This document shows positions 1-6,793 of a stretch of DNA of 15,047 bases, in pieces. The stretch's first letter is position 1. The number at the start of each line of letters is the position of its first letter. The translations under genes were made by a program, and so were the position numbers. The notes under the pieces were generated by a model. It was not told the origin of the DNA and made no database searches. It worked only from the letters and a program-made list of their open reading frames with translations. Source of the DNA: an uncultured Desulfarculaceae bacterium. GTDB taxonomy: Bacteria > Desulfobacterota > Desulfarculia > Desulfarculales > Desulfarculaceae. Location: the NCBI GenBank assembly GCA_937908275.1, contig CALERA010000499.1, positions 1-15,047 on the forward strand. The letters run 5' to 3'.

Positions 1-47
1 ACGAGATGTAGCCGTGACTGGAGTTCAGACGTGTGCTCTTCCGATCT
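1..47 (+). other. Illumina TruSeq P7-side adapter with index (not genomic)
   Basis: Positions 1-7 (ACGAGAT) are the end of the P7 primer. Positions 8-13 (GTAGCC) are an index and equal the reverse complement of GGCTAC, which I recall as TruSeq index 11. Positions 14-47 match the 34-base Read 2 adapter exactly, ending in GCTCTTCCGATCT. Genomic sequence starts at 48. Reading frames that begin here give the familiar adapter peptides MTGVQTCALPIS and MCSSDL, which should not be annotated as protein. Confidence 0.98.
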
Positions 48-48
48 C

Positions 49-324
49 AAGGACCCCTACCAGCTCTGGCCCGGCTTCTTCAACCGCATGTTCGTGGGGC
101 GGGTCTGGGGAGTGGGCGCCCTGGCCGGCTCCAGCAGCTACGTGGGCCACGAGGCCCAGGCCCCCCACCAGGACCGGGTGCTGGCCCGGGCGGCGGAGCT
201 GCGGGGCGGCTGGCCGGAGGTGGATTTGCGCATCGCTGGCCAGGCCCCGCCGGCGGCAGTCCTGGACCACCTGCGCCGGGCCTGTCAGCCCCCGCCGGCC
301 GAGACCCAGGCCGCCGCAGCCTAG
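49..324 (+). CDS. Unrecognised protein, C-terminal fragment (5' cut by adapter)
   Basis: This is the last 91 codons of a gene whose start lies outside the contig; it ends in TAG at 322-324. The frame opens with KDPYQLWPGFF directly after the adapter and includes a Gly/Ser-rich stretch (GVGALAGSSSYVGHEAQ). The end is Ala/Pro-rich and of low complexity, as is common for a C-terminus in GC-rich genomes. I prefer this frame because the other two give long Pro/Gly/Arg-rich strings typical of shadow frames, while this one has a balanced hydrophobic and aromatic composition in its first 50 residues. I do not recognise the family. The gene converges on lipA, and the 379-480 inverted-repeat element lies between the two stops. 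Confidence 0.6.
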   Translation, partial: KDPYQLWPGFFNRMFVGRVWGVGALAGSSSYVGHEAQAPHQDRVLARAAELRGGWPEVDLRIAGQAPPAAVLDHLRRACQPPPAETQAAAA

Positions 325-378
325 GATGTTGTTCACACCAGCCTGGCCGCCAGCGGCTTGGTAATCCGCACGTTTTTT

Positions 379-480
379 GTCATTGCGAGGAGCGAAGCGA
401 CGCGGCAATCTCTCAATTTTATAACCAACTTAAAAAATTAGTTGAATCGCGGGAGATTGCTTCGCTGCGCTCGTAATGAC
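379..480. repeat. 102-bp MITE/REP-like element with terminal inverted repeats
   Basis: The left arm, 379-412 (starting GTCATTGCGAGGAGCG), and the right arm, 453-480 (ending GCTCGTAATGAC), are imperfect inverted copies: the reverse complement of the right arm aligns to the left arm with two 3-base gaps and a few mismatches. The 40-base centre (413-452) is AT-rich, unlike the surrounding DNA, and holds a smaller inverted pair, CAACT/AGTTG, at 426-444. No convincing coding sequence lies inside. It occupies the gap between two convergent genes. The ends resemble short interspersed palindromic repeats I recall from several bacterial genomes. A non-autonomous mobile element or REP-like repeat is an inference, since only one copy is visible here. 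Confidence 0.7.
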
Positions 481-512
481 CTCCGGAAGCGCACCATGCA
501 CTCCTAGGATTG

Positions 513-1409
513 TCACCGGCCCTGATCGCCGGCGGTCCGGGCCTGCCGGGCGATCCGGTAGCCGGCCTCGGCCAGGTAGGAGCTGCGCACCAGGGGGGCG
601 GAGGCCACCTGGACAAAGCCCATTGCCCGGGCCAGGTCGCCCAGCTCCGTGAACTCCTGGGGCGTCAGGTAGCGCGCCACCGGCAGGTGGGCCGGGCTGG
701 GGGCGAGATACTGGCCCAGGGTCAGGCAGTCGCAGCCCGCCGCGCGCAGGTCGGCCAACACCGCCCGGACCTCCGCCGGCTCTTCGCCCAGGCCCAGCAT
801 CAGGCCGGACTTGGTCAGCCCCTGCGGGGCCAGGGCCTTGGCCCGGCGCAGCAGGTCCAGGGAGCGGGCGTAATCCGCCCCGGCCCGGGCACTGGGGTAG
901 AGCCGGGGCACGGTCTCCAGGTTGTGGGCCAGGACCTGGGGCCGGGCGGCCAGGACCAAGGCCAGGGCCTCGGGGTCGCCGCCGAAGTCCGGCACCAGCA
1001 ACTCCACCCCCACCCCGGGGCACTGCCGCCCCAGGGCCGCCACCACCGCCGCGTAGTGGGCCGCGCCGCCGTCGGGCAGGTCGTCGCGGGTCACCGAGGT
1101 GATGACCACGAAGCGCAGACCCAGGCCCGCCACGGCCTGGGCCAGGCGCGCGGGCTCCCCGGGATCGGGCGGCGCGGGGCGGCCGGGGGTCACGGCGCAG
1201 AAGGCGCAGCCCCGGGTGCAGATCGGCCCCAGGATCAGGAAGGTGGCCACCCCTCGGCCCAGGCACTCGCCCTGGTTGGGGCACTGGGCCTCGTGGCAGA
1301 CGGTGTGCAGGCCCTCCCCGGCCAGGTGGCGGCCCAGGCGGACCGAGCCGGCCGGGGGCAGGGGCCGGCGCAGCCAGGGCGGCTTGCGGGCGGGTTGGGG
1401 TTGAGCCAT
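513..1409 (-). CDS. lipA: Lipoyl synthase LipA (radical SAM)
   Basis: LipA inserts two sulfur atoms into octanoyl groups bound to lipoyl domains of 2-oxoacid dehydrogenases and the glycine cleavage H protein, in the cytoplasm. The 298-residue product has family-typical length and all hallmark motifs: the auxiliary-cluster cysteines C-x4-C-x5-C (C38, C43, C49), the radical SAM motif CTRGCAFC (C64, C68, C71) and the C-terminal RSSY (275-278), whose serine ligates the auxiliary cluster. The ATG at 1407-1409 is chosen because AGGAG lies seven bases upstream and the N-terminus then matches the family; the frame stays open upstream to 1541 but that extension is Pro/Arg-rich and not LipA-like. The gene is divergent from dctP. 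No lipB or lplA is visible beside it, so the octanoyl donor enzyme must lie elsewhere. Confidence 0.97.
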   Translation of the reverse strand: MAQPQPARKPPWLRRPLPPAGSVRLGRHLAGEGLHTVCHEAQCPNQGECLGRGVATFLILGPICTRGCAFCAVTPGRPAPPDPGEPARLAQAVAGLGLRFVVITSVTRDDLPDGGAAHYAAVVAALGRQCPGVGVELLVPDFGGDPEALALVLAARPQVLAHNLETVPRLYPSARAGADYARSLDLLRRAKALAPQGLTKSGLMLGLGEEPAEVRAVLADLRAAGCDCLTLGQYLAPSPAHLPVARYLTPQEFTELGDLARAMGFVQVASAPLVRSSYLAEAGYRIARQARTAGDQGR

Positions 1410-1460
1410 GACACGCTCCTGGCCCCGCCCCGGGCGCGGCACTGGTGGGGGGCGGGGGCT

Positions 1461-1477
1461 TCCTGTTATATATAGGA
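1461..1477. promoter_or_regulatory. AT-rich island between divergent lipA and dctP, candidate promoter region
   Basis: TTATATATA at 1466-1474 stands out in an otherwise GC-rich intergenic stretch (1410-1563) and is flanked by TCCT and AGGA. It could supply a -10-like element on either strand. I see no good -35 match at 16-18 bases on either side, so the assignment rests on composition and position only. Confidence 0.3.
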
Positions 1478-1563
1478 CCGCGGGCCGGGGGATGCAGGCC
1501 CGCGCGGCCTGGCCGGGCGGGACCGGCCGGGCATCAGCCAAACCTTACGGGAGACGGGTGGAA

Positions 1564-2580
1564 ATGCGCAAGCTCATGACGATCCTGGCGGCCGGGGCCC
1601 TGGCCCTGACGCTGACCATCCCGGCCTGGGCCGCGGGCTACAAGGCCGAATACAAGATGTCGCTGCGGACCTCGGAGACCTCGCCCTGGGGGGCCGGGGC
1701 CCAGAAGTTCGCCGACCTGGTGCGCGAGAAGTCCGCCGGCAAGATCAACATCAAGTGCTATTTCAACGGCAGCCTGTTCGCCGACGACCAGACCAAGGAA
1801 TTCATGATGCTCAAGCAGGGCGTGGCCGACTTCGCCCTGGGCTCCACCATCAACTGGTCGCCCCAGATCCGCTCCCTGAACCTCTTCTCCCTGCCGTTCC
1901 TGTTTCCCAGCTACGAGGCCCTGGACAAGGTGAAGAAGGGCGCCACCGGCCAGAAGCTGTTGGCCGAGATCGAGAAGTTCAACGTCATCACCCTGGCCTG
2001 GGGCGAGAACGGCTACCGCGAGCTGACCAACCGGATCAAGCCGGTGGTCACCCCGGCCGACCTGGACGGGATGAAGGTGCGCGCGGTGGGTTCGCCCATC
2101 TTCAAGGACACCTTCGCCGCCCTGGGGGCCAACCCGGTGCTGATGAGCTGGGGCGACGCCCTGACCGCCTTCCAGCAGGGCACGGTGGACGGCCAGGAGA
2201 ACCCGGTCAACGTCATCATCATCCCCTACAAGATTTATCAGTACCACAAGTACATCACCATCTGGCACTACACCATCGACCCCCTGGTCCTGGCCGTGAA
2301 CAAGGACACCCTGAAGAGCTTCTCCGAGGCCGACCAGAAGCTGATCCAGCAGGCGGCCGACGAGGCCATGGCCTGGCAGCTCAACGAGGCCCGCACCGGC
2401 CTGACCGGCGACCTGGCCAGCCTGAAGAAGTTGCAGGCCGAGGGCATGGAGGTGACGGTGCTCACCCCGGAGCAGATGATGGCCTTCAAGGCCAAGTGCA
2501 AGCCGGTGTGGGACAAGTGGGTGCCGCAGATCGGCGAGGAGATCGTCAAGGCGGCCCAGGCCGACATGCAGGGCAAGTAG
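1564..2580 (+). CDS. dctP: TRAP transporter substrate-binding protein, DctP family
   Basis: This is the periplasmic solute receptor of a tripartite ATP-independent periplasmic transporter; it captures the ligand (usually an organic acid) and delivers it to the DctQM membrane pair. The product is 338 residues. Residues 1-24 form a signal peptide (MRKLMTILAAGALALTLTIP, cleavage near AWA-AG). The mature part has the DctP signature: 'DLDGMKVRAVGSPIFKDTF' (167-184) with R173 at the position of the carboxylate-binding arginine, followed by the conserved 'FQQGTVDGQENP' (203-214). The ATG at 1564 is preferred because the signal peptide begins there; a GGGAG stretch lies about ten bases upstream (1549-1553). 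Longer upstream frames read through lipA's promoter region. Substrate cannot be told from sequence; R173 favours a carboxylate. Confidence 0.96.
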   Translation: MRKLMTILAAGALALTLTIPAWAAGYKAEYKMSLRTSETSPWGAGAQKFADLVREKSAGKINIKCYFNGSLFADDQTKEFMMLKQGVADFALGSTINWSPQIRSLNLFSLPFLFPSYEALDKVKKGATGQKLLAEIEKFNVITLAWGENGYRELTNRIKPVVTPADLDGMKVRAVGSPIFKDTFAALGANPVLMSWGDALTAFQQGTVDGQENPVNVIIIPYKIYQYHKYITIWHYTIDPLVLAVNKDTLKSFSEADQKLIQQAADEAMAWQLNEARTGLTGDLASLKKLQAEGMEVTVLTPEQMMAFKAKCKPVWDKWVPQIGEEIVKAAQADMQGK

Positions 2581-2592
2581 CGTGATCTAGCG

Positions 2593-2632
2593 CGGGGCCG
2601 GTCCCGGGCTTGCCGGCCGGCCCCGTCTTTTC
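2593..2632 (+). terminator. Hairpin with T-rich tail between dctP and dctQ (attenuator-like)
   Basis: A perfect 9-bp GC stem, CGGGGCCGG (2593-2601) with CCGGCCCCG (2617-2625), encloses a 15-base loop and is followed at once by TCTTTTCT. This is the shape of an intrinsic terminator. It sits 12 bases after the dctP stop and 50 bases before the dctQ start. Partial termination here would yield more binding protein than membrane subunits; that role is inferred. Confidence 0.65.
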
Positions 2633-2677
2633 TCCCCCGCTCCGGGCGCGCCCCGGGCCGGGTCCGGGCAGGGCATC

Positions 2678-3163
2678 ATGACCGCCAAGCTGCGCTGGCT
2701 GGCCGGACACCTGGAAGAGGCGCTCTGCGCCGCCATCATGACCTTCATGGCCGGTCTGGGTTTCCTCAACGTCGTCACCCGCTACCTGGGCTATTCCCTG
2801 GCCTACACCGAGGAGGTCCTGGTGATGCTCATGGTCTGGCTGACCATGTTCGGGGCGGCGGTGGGCTTCAAGCGCGGCAACCACCTGGCCATGAGCTTTT
2901 TGCGCGACCGCTGCCCGGAGAGCGTGCGGTCCGGGCTCGATCTGCTGAACCTGCTCCTGACCCTGGGCACCCTGACCGCGGTGATCTACCTCTGCCTGGC
3001 CTATCAACTGCCGGACGAGATCCTGATGGACACCCGGACCTCGGCCCTGGACATCCCCACCTGGTACTACACCCTGGCCATCCCGGTGGGCGGGGCCTCG
3101 GTGATGATCCGGGCCAGCGAGGCCTATCTGCGGGGCCTGGCCCGCCGTGGGGAGGCCGCCTGA
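2678..3163 (+). CDS. dctQ: TRAP transporter small permease, DctQ family
   Basis: This is the small integral-membrane subunit that pairs with DctM in the inner membrane. The 161-residue product has four predicted helices, at about 14-37, 44-67, 84-109 and 126-150, as usual for DctQ. The first hydrophobic pair carries the family-like pattern 'GFLNVVTRYL...YTEEVLVMLMVWLTMFGAAVGFKRGNHLAM'. The start ATG at 2678 follows GGGCAGGGC. The stop shares one base with the dctM start (TGATG at 3161-3165), which implies translational coupling. The gene lies 97 bases downstream of dctP, beyond the hairpin described at 2593. Confidence 0.94.
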   Translation: MTAKLRWLAGHLEEALCAAIMTFMAGLGFLNVVTRYLGYSLAYTEEVLVMLMVWLTMFGAAVGFKRGNHLAMSFLRDRCPESVRSGLDLLNLLLTLGTLTAVIYLCLAYQLPDEILMDTRTSALDIPTWYYTLAIPVGGASVMIRASEAYLRGLARRGEAA

Positions 3164-4455
3164 TGGAAGCCCCGGGCCTCATCCTCTTTGGTCTGTTCCT
3201 GCTGCTCTTGCTGCTGGGGGTGCGCATCGCGGTGGCCCTGGGCTCGGTGGCCTGCCTGGTGCTCTGGCTCTTTGAGCAGGGGGTGCTGGGCATCAGCCCG
3301 GTCTTTTATTCCAACATCGCCAAGTTCCCCCTGCTGGCCATCCCCTTCTTCATCCTGGCCGGCATGATCCTGGAGCGCTGCGGCATCAGCCAGCGCCTGG
3401 TGCACCTGGCCAGCCTGCTGGTGGGGCCGATCCCCGGCGGCCTGGCCATCGTGGCGGTGCTGGTCTGCGTCTTCTTTGGCGGCATCAGCGGCTCCGGCCC
3501 GGCCGACGCGGCGGCCATGGGCGCGGTGCTGATCCCGGCCATGCTGGCCAAGGGCTACGACCGGCCCTTCACCGCCGGCCTGGTGGCGGCGGCCGGCTCC
3601 ACGGCCATCATCATCCCGCCCTCCCTGGCCCTGGTGGTCTATGGCGTGATCACCGAGTGCTCGGTGCCGGCGCTGTTCGCCGGCGGCATCTTCCCGGGCC
3701 TGATCGCGGGCCTGAGCCTGATCGTGCCGGCCTATCTCATCAGCCGCAAGAAGGGCTGGGGCGGCGAGCGCTGGGGCGCCCCGCGCGAGATCTGGGTGGC
3801 CTTCCGCGAGGCCTTCTGGGGGCTGCTGGCCCCGGCGGTGATCCTGGGCGGGCTCTATGGCGGGCTGTTCACCCCCACCGAGGCGGCGATCATCGCGGTG
3901 GTCTACGGCCTGTTGGTGGGCATGGTCATCTACCGCAGCGTGAGCTGGGCCGACCTCTACCGCATCATGCTGGACGCCGCGGTGGCCAGCGCGGTGGTGA
4001 TGTTCATCGTGGCCTTCGCCGGGCTCTTCGCCTGGACGGCCGACCGCCTGGGCACCGTGGACCGCCTGGCCCGGACCTTGTTGGCCCTGACCGACAACGG
4101 CCTGGTGATGATCCTGCTGGTGAACGTCCTGTTGTTCATCGCCGGCATGCTGCTGGACGCCATCAGCATCTACTACCTCTTCCTGCCCATCTTCATGCCC
4201 CTGATGCGGGCCTATGGCTGGGACCCGCTCTGGTTCGGCATCGTGATGACCTTCAACCTGGCCATCGGCCAATTCACGCCCCCGGTGGCGGTGAACCTCT
4301 ACGTCACCACCTGGCTGGCCGACAGCAAGCTGGACCAGGTCTCGTTGGCGGTGGCGCCGTTCGTGCTGGCCATGCTGTTGGGGTTGGTTTTGATCGTGTT
4401 GTGGCCGTCGCTCAGCATCGCCCCGGCCCTGTGGTTCGGCCTCTACCAGCCCTGA
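3163..4455 (+). CDS. dctM: TRAP transporter large permease, DctM family
   Basis: DctM is the sodium-coupled translocation subunit of the TRAP transporter in the inner membrane. The product is 430 residues, the normal length, and strongly hydrophobic throughout, with about a dozen helices. Family motifs visible are 'GGISGSGPADAAAMG' (106-120), 'IPPSLALVVYG' (151-161), 'GGLFTPTEAA' (233-242) and 'FTPPVAVNLYV' (371-381). The ATG overlaps the dctQ stop by one base and has GGGGAGG upstream. Together with dctP and dctQ it makes a complete transporter in the standard order, so the system is likely functional. No regulator or catabolic gene adjoins it that would reveal the substrate. Confidence 0.96.
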   Translation: MEAPGLILFGLFLLLLLLGVRIAVALGSVACLVLWLFEQGVLGISPVFYSNIAKFPLLAIPFFILAGMILERCGISQRLVHLASLLVGPIPGGLAIVAVLVCVFFGGISGSGPADAAAMGAVLIPAMLAKGYDRPFTAGLVAAAGSTAIIIPPSLALVVYGVITECSVPALFAGGIFPGLIAGLSLIVPAYLISRKKGWGGERWGAPREIWVAFREAFWGLLAPAVILGGLYGGLFTPTEAAIIAVVYGLLVGMVIYRSVSWADLYRIMLDAAVASAVVMFIVAFAGLFAWTADRLGTVDRLARTLLALTDNGLVMILLVNVLLFIAGMLLDAISIYYLFLPIFMPLMRAYGWDPLWFGIVMTFNLAIGQFTPPVAVNLYVTTWLADSKLDQVSLAVAPFVLAMLLGLVLIVLWPSLSIAPALWFGLYQP

Positions 4456-4511
4456 TCACCAGCGCTCGTCACCCCATGACGCCTTCAACCCAAGGCAATC
4501 ACTCCACGGAG

Positions 4512-4604
4512 CACCCCCCCGGCGAAACGGCGCAGCCGTTTCGCGCGGCCTCTTTCGGGGGGGGTGGGGGGGGACCATTTTTGCGCAGCAAAAAGGGTCC
4601 CCCC
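4512..4604. repeat. Two adjoining strong hairpins (structured palindromic repeat)
   Basis: Hairpin one: GCGAAACGGC (4522-4531) pairs with GCCGTTTCGC (4535-4544) around loop GCA, 10 bp without mismatch; outside it CACCCCCCC (4512-4520) can pair with GGGGGGGTG (4558-4566). Hairpin two: 4568-4584 (GGGGGGACCATTTTTGC) pairs with 4588-4604 around another GCA loop, 17 positions with one mismatch. Both hairpins share the same GC-GCA-GC tip. Two runs of eight G (4557-4564, 4566-4573) separate them. It lies between dctM and the EamA gene. A dispersed repeat family or RNA regulatory structure is inferred. Confidence 0.75.
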
Positions 4605-4634
4605 AATTCTCCCTGGGCGGGGCCGTTGCGGGTG

Positions 4635-5498
4635 ATGGGTGGGGCGGTGTTGTTGTCCTTCGCGCCGGTGTTCGTGAAGCTGGCGCGGGTGGGTCCCACC
4701 ACGGCCGGGGTCTGGCGCAACCTGTTTGGCGGGGTGATGTTGTTGGGTCTGGCCTGGGCCTGGGGGGGCGGGTTGGGCCTGGGTTCGCGCCGGGCCTGGG
4801 GGTTGGCCGGGTTGGGCGGGGTGTTGTTCGCCCTGGACCTGACCTTCTGGCACCAGAGCGTACACCTGGTGGGTCCGGGCCTGGGCACCATTTTGCTCAG
4901 CTTCCAGGCCCTGTTCATGGCCGGCTACGGCGTGGCCTTCCTGGGCGAGCGTCCGGGTTGGCGGCTCTGGCTGGCCGGCCCCCTGGGCCTGGCCGGGCTG
5001 GCCCTGCTGGCCGGGCTGGGGCGAAGCGGCCAGGCCTGGACCCACTGGTGGGGCCTGGCCTGCGGCCTGTTGGGCGGCCTGGCCTACACCGGCTACCTGC
5101 TGGCCCTGCGCCGCTTGCAGGGATTATCCCAGGCCCCGCCCCCGGCGGCCGGGCTGACCGTGATCAGCTTCGTCACCGCCGGGGCCATGGCCCTGATCGC
5201 CCTGGGCCGGGGCGAGAGCTTCGCCATCCCGGACCTGGCCACGGGCCTGTGGCTGGCGGCCTATGGCCTGGTGGGCCAGGTCCTGGGCTGGTTGCTGATC
5301 TCGCGCGGCCTGCCCCAGACCCCGGCCGCCACCGCCGGCCTGCTGCTGTTGTTGCAGCCCACCCTGGCCTTCCTCTGGGACATCGTCCTATTTGGCCGGC
5401 CGACCTCATTGGTCGAATATGCCGGCGCGGCCCTGGCCATCGCCGCCATTTACCTGGGCCTCAGCCGGGGTCAGGACACCGCGCCCGCCAAGCCCTGA
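4635..5498 (+). CDS. EamA/DMT-family permease (drug/metabolite exporter type)
   Basis: The product is a 287-residue integral membrane protein of the drug/metabolite transporter superfamily, with two EamA repeats (about 1-130 and 145-280) and roughly ten helices. Typical features are 'SFAPVFVKLARVGPTTAGVWRNLFGG' near the N-terminus, and 'GLVGQVLGWLLISRGL' and 'TAGLLLLLQPTLAFLWDIVLFG' in the second half. The frame is open back through the hairpins to an ATG at 4476, but that start would add 53 residues encoded by the palindromic repeat (Gly/Pro/Ser-rich), so I take ATG 4635, where TM1 begins and the length fits the family. GTG 4632 is adjacent. The ribosome site is weak (GCGGGTG). The substrate is unknown; amino acids or metabolites are usual for the family. 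Confidence 0.85.
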   Translation: MGGAVLLSFAPVFVKLARVGPTTAGVWRNLFGGVMLLGLAWAWGGGLGLGSRRAWGLAGLGGVLFALDLTFWHQSVHLVGPGLGTILLSFQALFMAGYGVAFLGERPGWRLWLAGPLGLAGLALLAGLGRSGQAWTHWWGLACGLLGGLAYTGYLLALRRLQGLSQAPPPAAGLTVISFVTAGAMALIALGRGESFAIPDLATGLWLAAYGLVGQVLGWLLISRGLPQTPAATAGLLLLLQPTLAFLWDIVLFGRPTSLVEYAGAALAIAAIYLGLSRGQDTAPAKP

Positions 5499-5563
5499 GC
5501 AGGGTTGGCCCCTGGCGCGCGGTCGTGGAGAAAACGCGGCCATCCCCCTTCCCCTGTCGGTGT

Positions 5564-5596
5564 TTAAAAAGGCAAGGGCGGGGGTGCCCCCGCCCT
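5564..5596 (-). terminator. Intrinsic terminator of the MDR dehydrogenase gene
   Basis: AGGGCGGGGG (5575-5584) and CCCCCGCCCT (5587-5596) form a perfect stem. Read on the minus strand the stem is followed, after TGCC, by TTTTTAAA (complement of 5563-5570). It lies 24 bases past the dehydrogenase stop. The plus strand has no T-run after the stem, so it serves the minus strand mainly, although it may also block readthrough from the convergent EamA gene. Confidence 0.7.
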
Positions 5597-5620
5597 ACCT
5601 GGGTTTACTTGCCGATGGTT

Positions 5621-6718
5621 TTACAAGCTGGGGTCCAGCACCACCTTCAGGGGTGTTTCCGGCCCCTCGCCGGCCACCAGGCGCACCGCCTCCTCGGCCC
5701 GCTCCAGGGGGAAGCGGTGGCTGATCATGTCGGTGAGCGGCAGCTTGGTGCGCTTGGCCAGGGTGATGGCCGCCTCCACCGCCTCGAAGTCCTGGGAGTA
5801 GGCCCCCAACAGGCGCAGCTCCTTGAAGACGGCCTTGTCCAAGAGCAGCGGCACCTGGGTGGTGGCCCCGTAGAGCCCGGGCAGCACCACCGCCGCCCCG
5901 CTGGCGGCCAGGGACAGGGCGGTGGCCGCGCCCGAGGGATGACCCGAGACGTCCATCACCACCTGGGTCCCCAGGCCCTTGGTGGCCCGCAGCACCGCCT
6001 CGGCCGGGTCCTCCTGGTCGGCGGCGATGGCCAGGTGCGCGCCGAAGCGCTGGCAGAGCGCCAGGCGCTCGGCGTCGCGCGACAGGCCCACCACCATGAT
6101 TGGCTCGGCCCCGGACTCGGCCGCCACCACCGTGGCCGCCATGCCCTGCTGCCCCGGCCCCACGATGGCCGCGCTCATGCCCGTTTTCAGCCCGCCGATG
6201 CGGCTCAACCAGCGCACCGCGTTGCCCAGCACCGCCCCGATCAGCACCGCCACCTCGGGCGCGATCTCATCGCCGATGCGGTGGACCATGGCCCGGGCCG
6301 GCAGGTAGAGATAGTCGGCGTAGGCCCCGTAGAGGTGCGGCGGCTCGGCGCAGCTGACCATGGAGCCGTAGCAGAGCATTTTCTCGCAGACCGTGTAGCG
6401 CCCGGCCCGGCAGGCGGGGCAGACCCCGCAGCCAAAGGCGTATTCCACGATCACCCTGTCCCCCTCGGCCACTCCCCAGCGGGCCAGGGCCGTGGCCCCG
6501 GCGCGGTGGATGCGGCCCACGATCTCATGGCCCAGGATCAGGGGATAGGGCCGGGGGGCGCGGGAGGCCTTGCCCTTGAAGATGCCGGGGTCGGAGCCGC
6601 AGACTCCCACCAGCTCCACCTTGAGGATGCCGTCCTCGTCGCCGATGGCCGGCAGGGGATACTCGCGCATCTCCATGCGCCCGGGTTCGGTCGTCACCAT
6701 GGCCCGCGTGGTTTCCAT
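5621..6718 (-). CDS. Zinc-type alcohol dehydrogenase-like oxidoreductase (MDR family)
   Basis: This is a 365-residue cytoplasmic medium-chain dehydrogenase/reductase of the threonine/sorbitol/alcohol dehydrogenase type. The catalytic domain shows C40-G-S-D and G63-H64-E65 zinc ligands, and the structural zinc loop C97-x2-C100-x2-C103-x7-C111. The Rossmann motif is G187-P-G-Q-Q-G192. The end of the second beta strand reads 'VVGLSRDAERL' with no acidic residue, which suggests NADP(H) rather than NAD(H). In the segment that usually offers the third catalytic zinc ligand, the sequence is 'VAVLIGAVLGNAVRW' (157-170), with no Cys, Asp or Glu there, so zinc binding may be atypical. The start ATG follows GGGAGG at 8 bases. 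It has its own terminator, and another terminator separates it from degP upstream. The alcohol or polyol substrate cannot be named. Confidence 0.9.
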   Translation of the reverse strand: METTRAMVTTEPGRMEMREYPLPAIGDEDGILKVELVGVCGSDPGIFKGKASRAPRPYPLILGHEIVGRIHRAGATALARWGVAEGDRVIVEYAFGCGVCPACRAGRYTVCEKMLCYGSMVSCAEPPHLYGAYADYLYLPARAMVHRIGDEIAPEVAVLIGAVLGNAVRWLSRIGGLKTGMSAAIVGPGQQGMAATVVAAESGAEPIMVVGLSRDAERLALCQRFGAHLAIAADQEDPAEAVLRATKGLGTQVVMDVSGHPSGAATALSLAASGAAVVLPGLYGATTQVPLLLDKAVFKELRLLGAYSQDFEAVEAAITLAKRTKLPLTDMISHRFPLERAEEAVRLVAGEGPETPLKVVLDPSL

Positions 6719-6793
6719 CTCTCGCCTCCCGCTTGTGCTGTGGTTGTTCCGGTTGCCGGCCCATGATAGCCCAGGTTTCCGCCGGAGATAACC

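Noticed and set aside
14..364. Open frame starting MTGVQTCALPIS
   Set aside because: The start and first 11 codons are adapter, and the remainder is a Pro/Arg/Trp-rich shadow of the frame used for 49-324.
379..480. CRISPR repeat or tRNA-like structure
   Set aside because: There is only one inverted pair with no repeated spacer-repeat units, and no cloverleaf or anticodon arm can be drawn.
3124..4272. 382-codon minus-strand frame opposite dctM
   Set aside because: Composition is Asp/His/Gln/Gly-rich without any recognisable domain; dctM on the plus strand is complete and conserved.
3657..4475. Upstream extension of the EamA frame through dctM
   Set aside because: It overlaps dctM out of frame and reads as Arg/Gly/Pro-rich noise; the permease begins only after the hairpins.
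4557..4573. G-quadruplex from the two 8-G runs
   Set aside because: A fold is possible in principle, but the same G's pair well in the two hairpins, and long G runs are also prone to sequencing error; I did not list it separately.
4958..6766. 602-codon plus-strand frame across the EamA gene and the dehydrogenase
   Set aside because: It is out of frame with EamA and antisense to the dehydrogenase, with no coherent domain.
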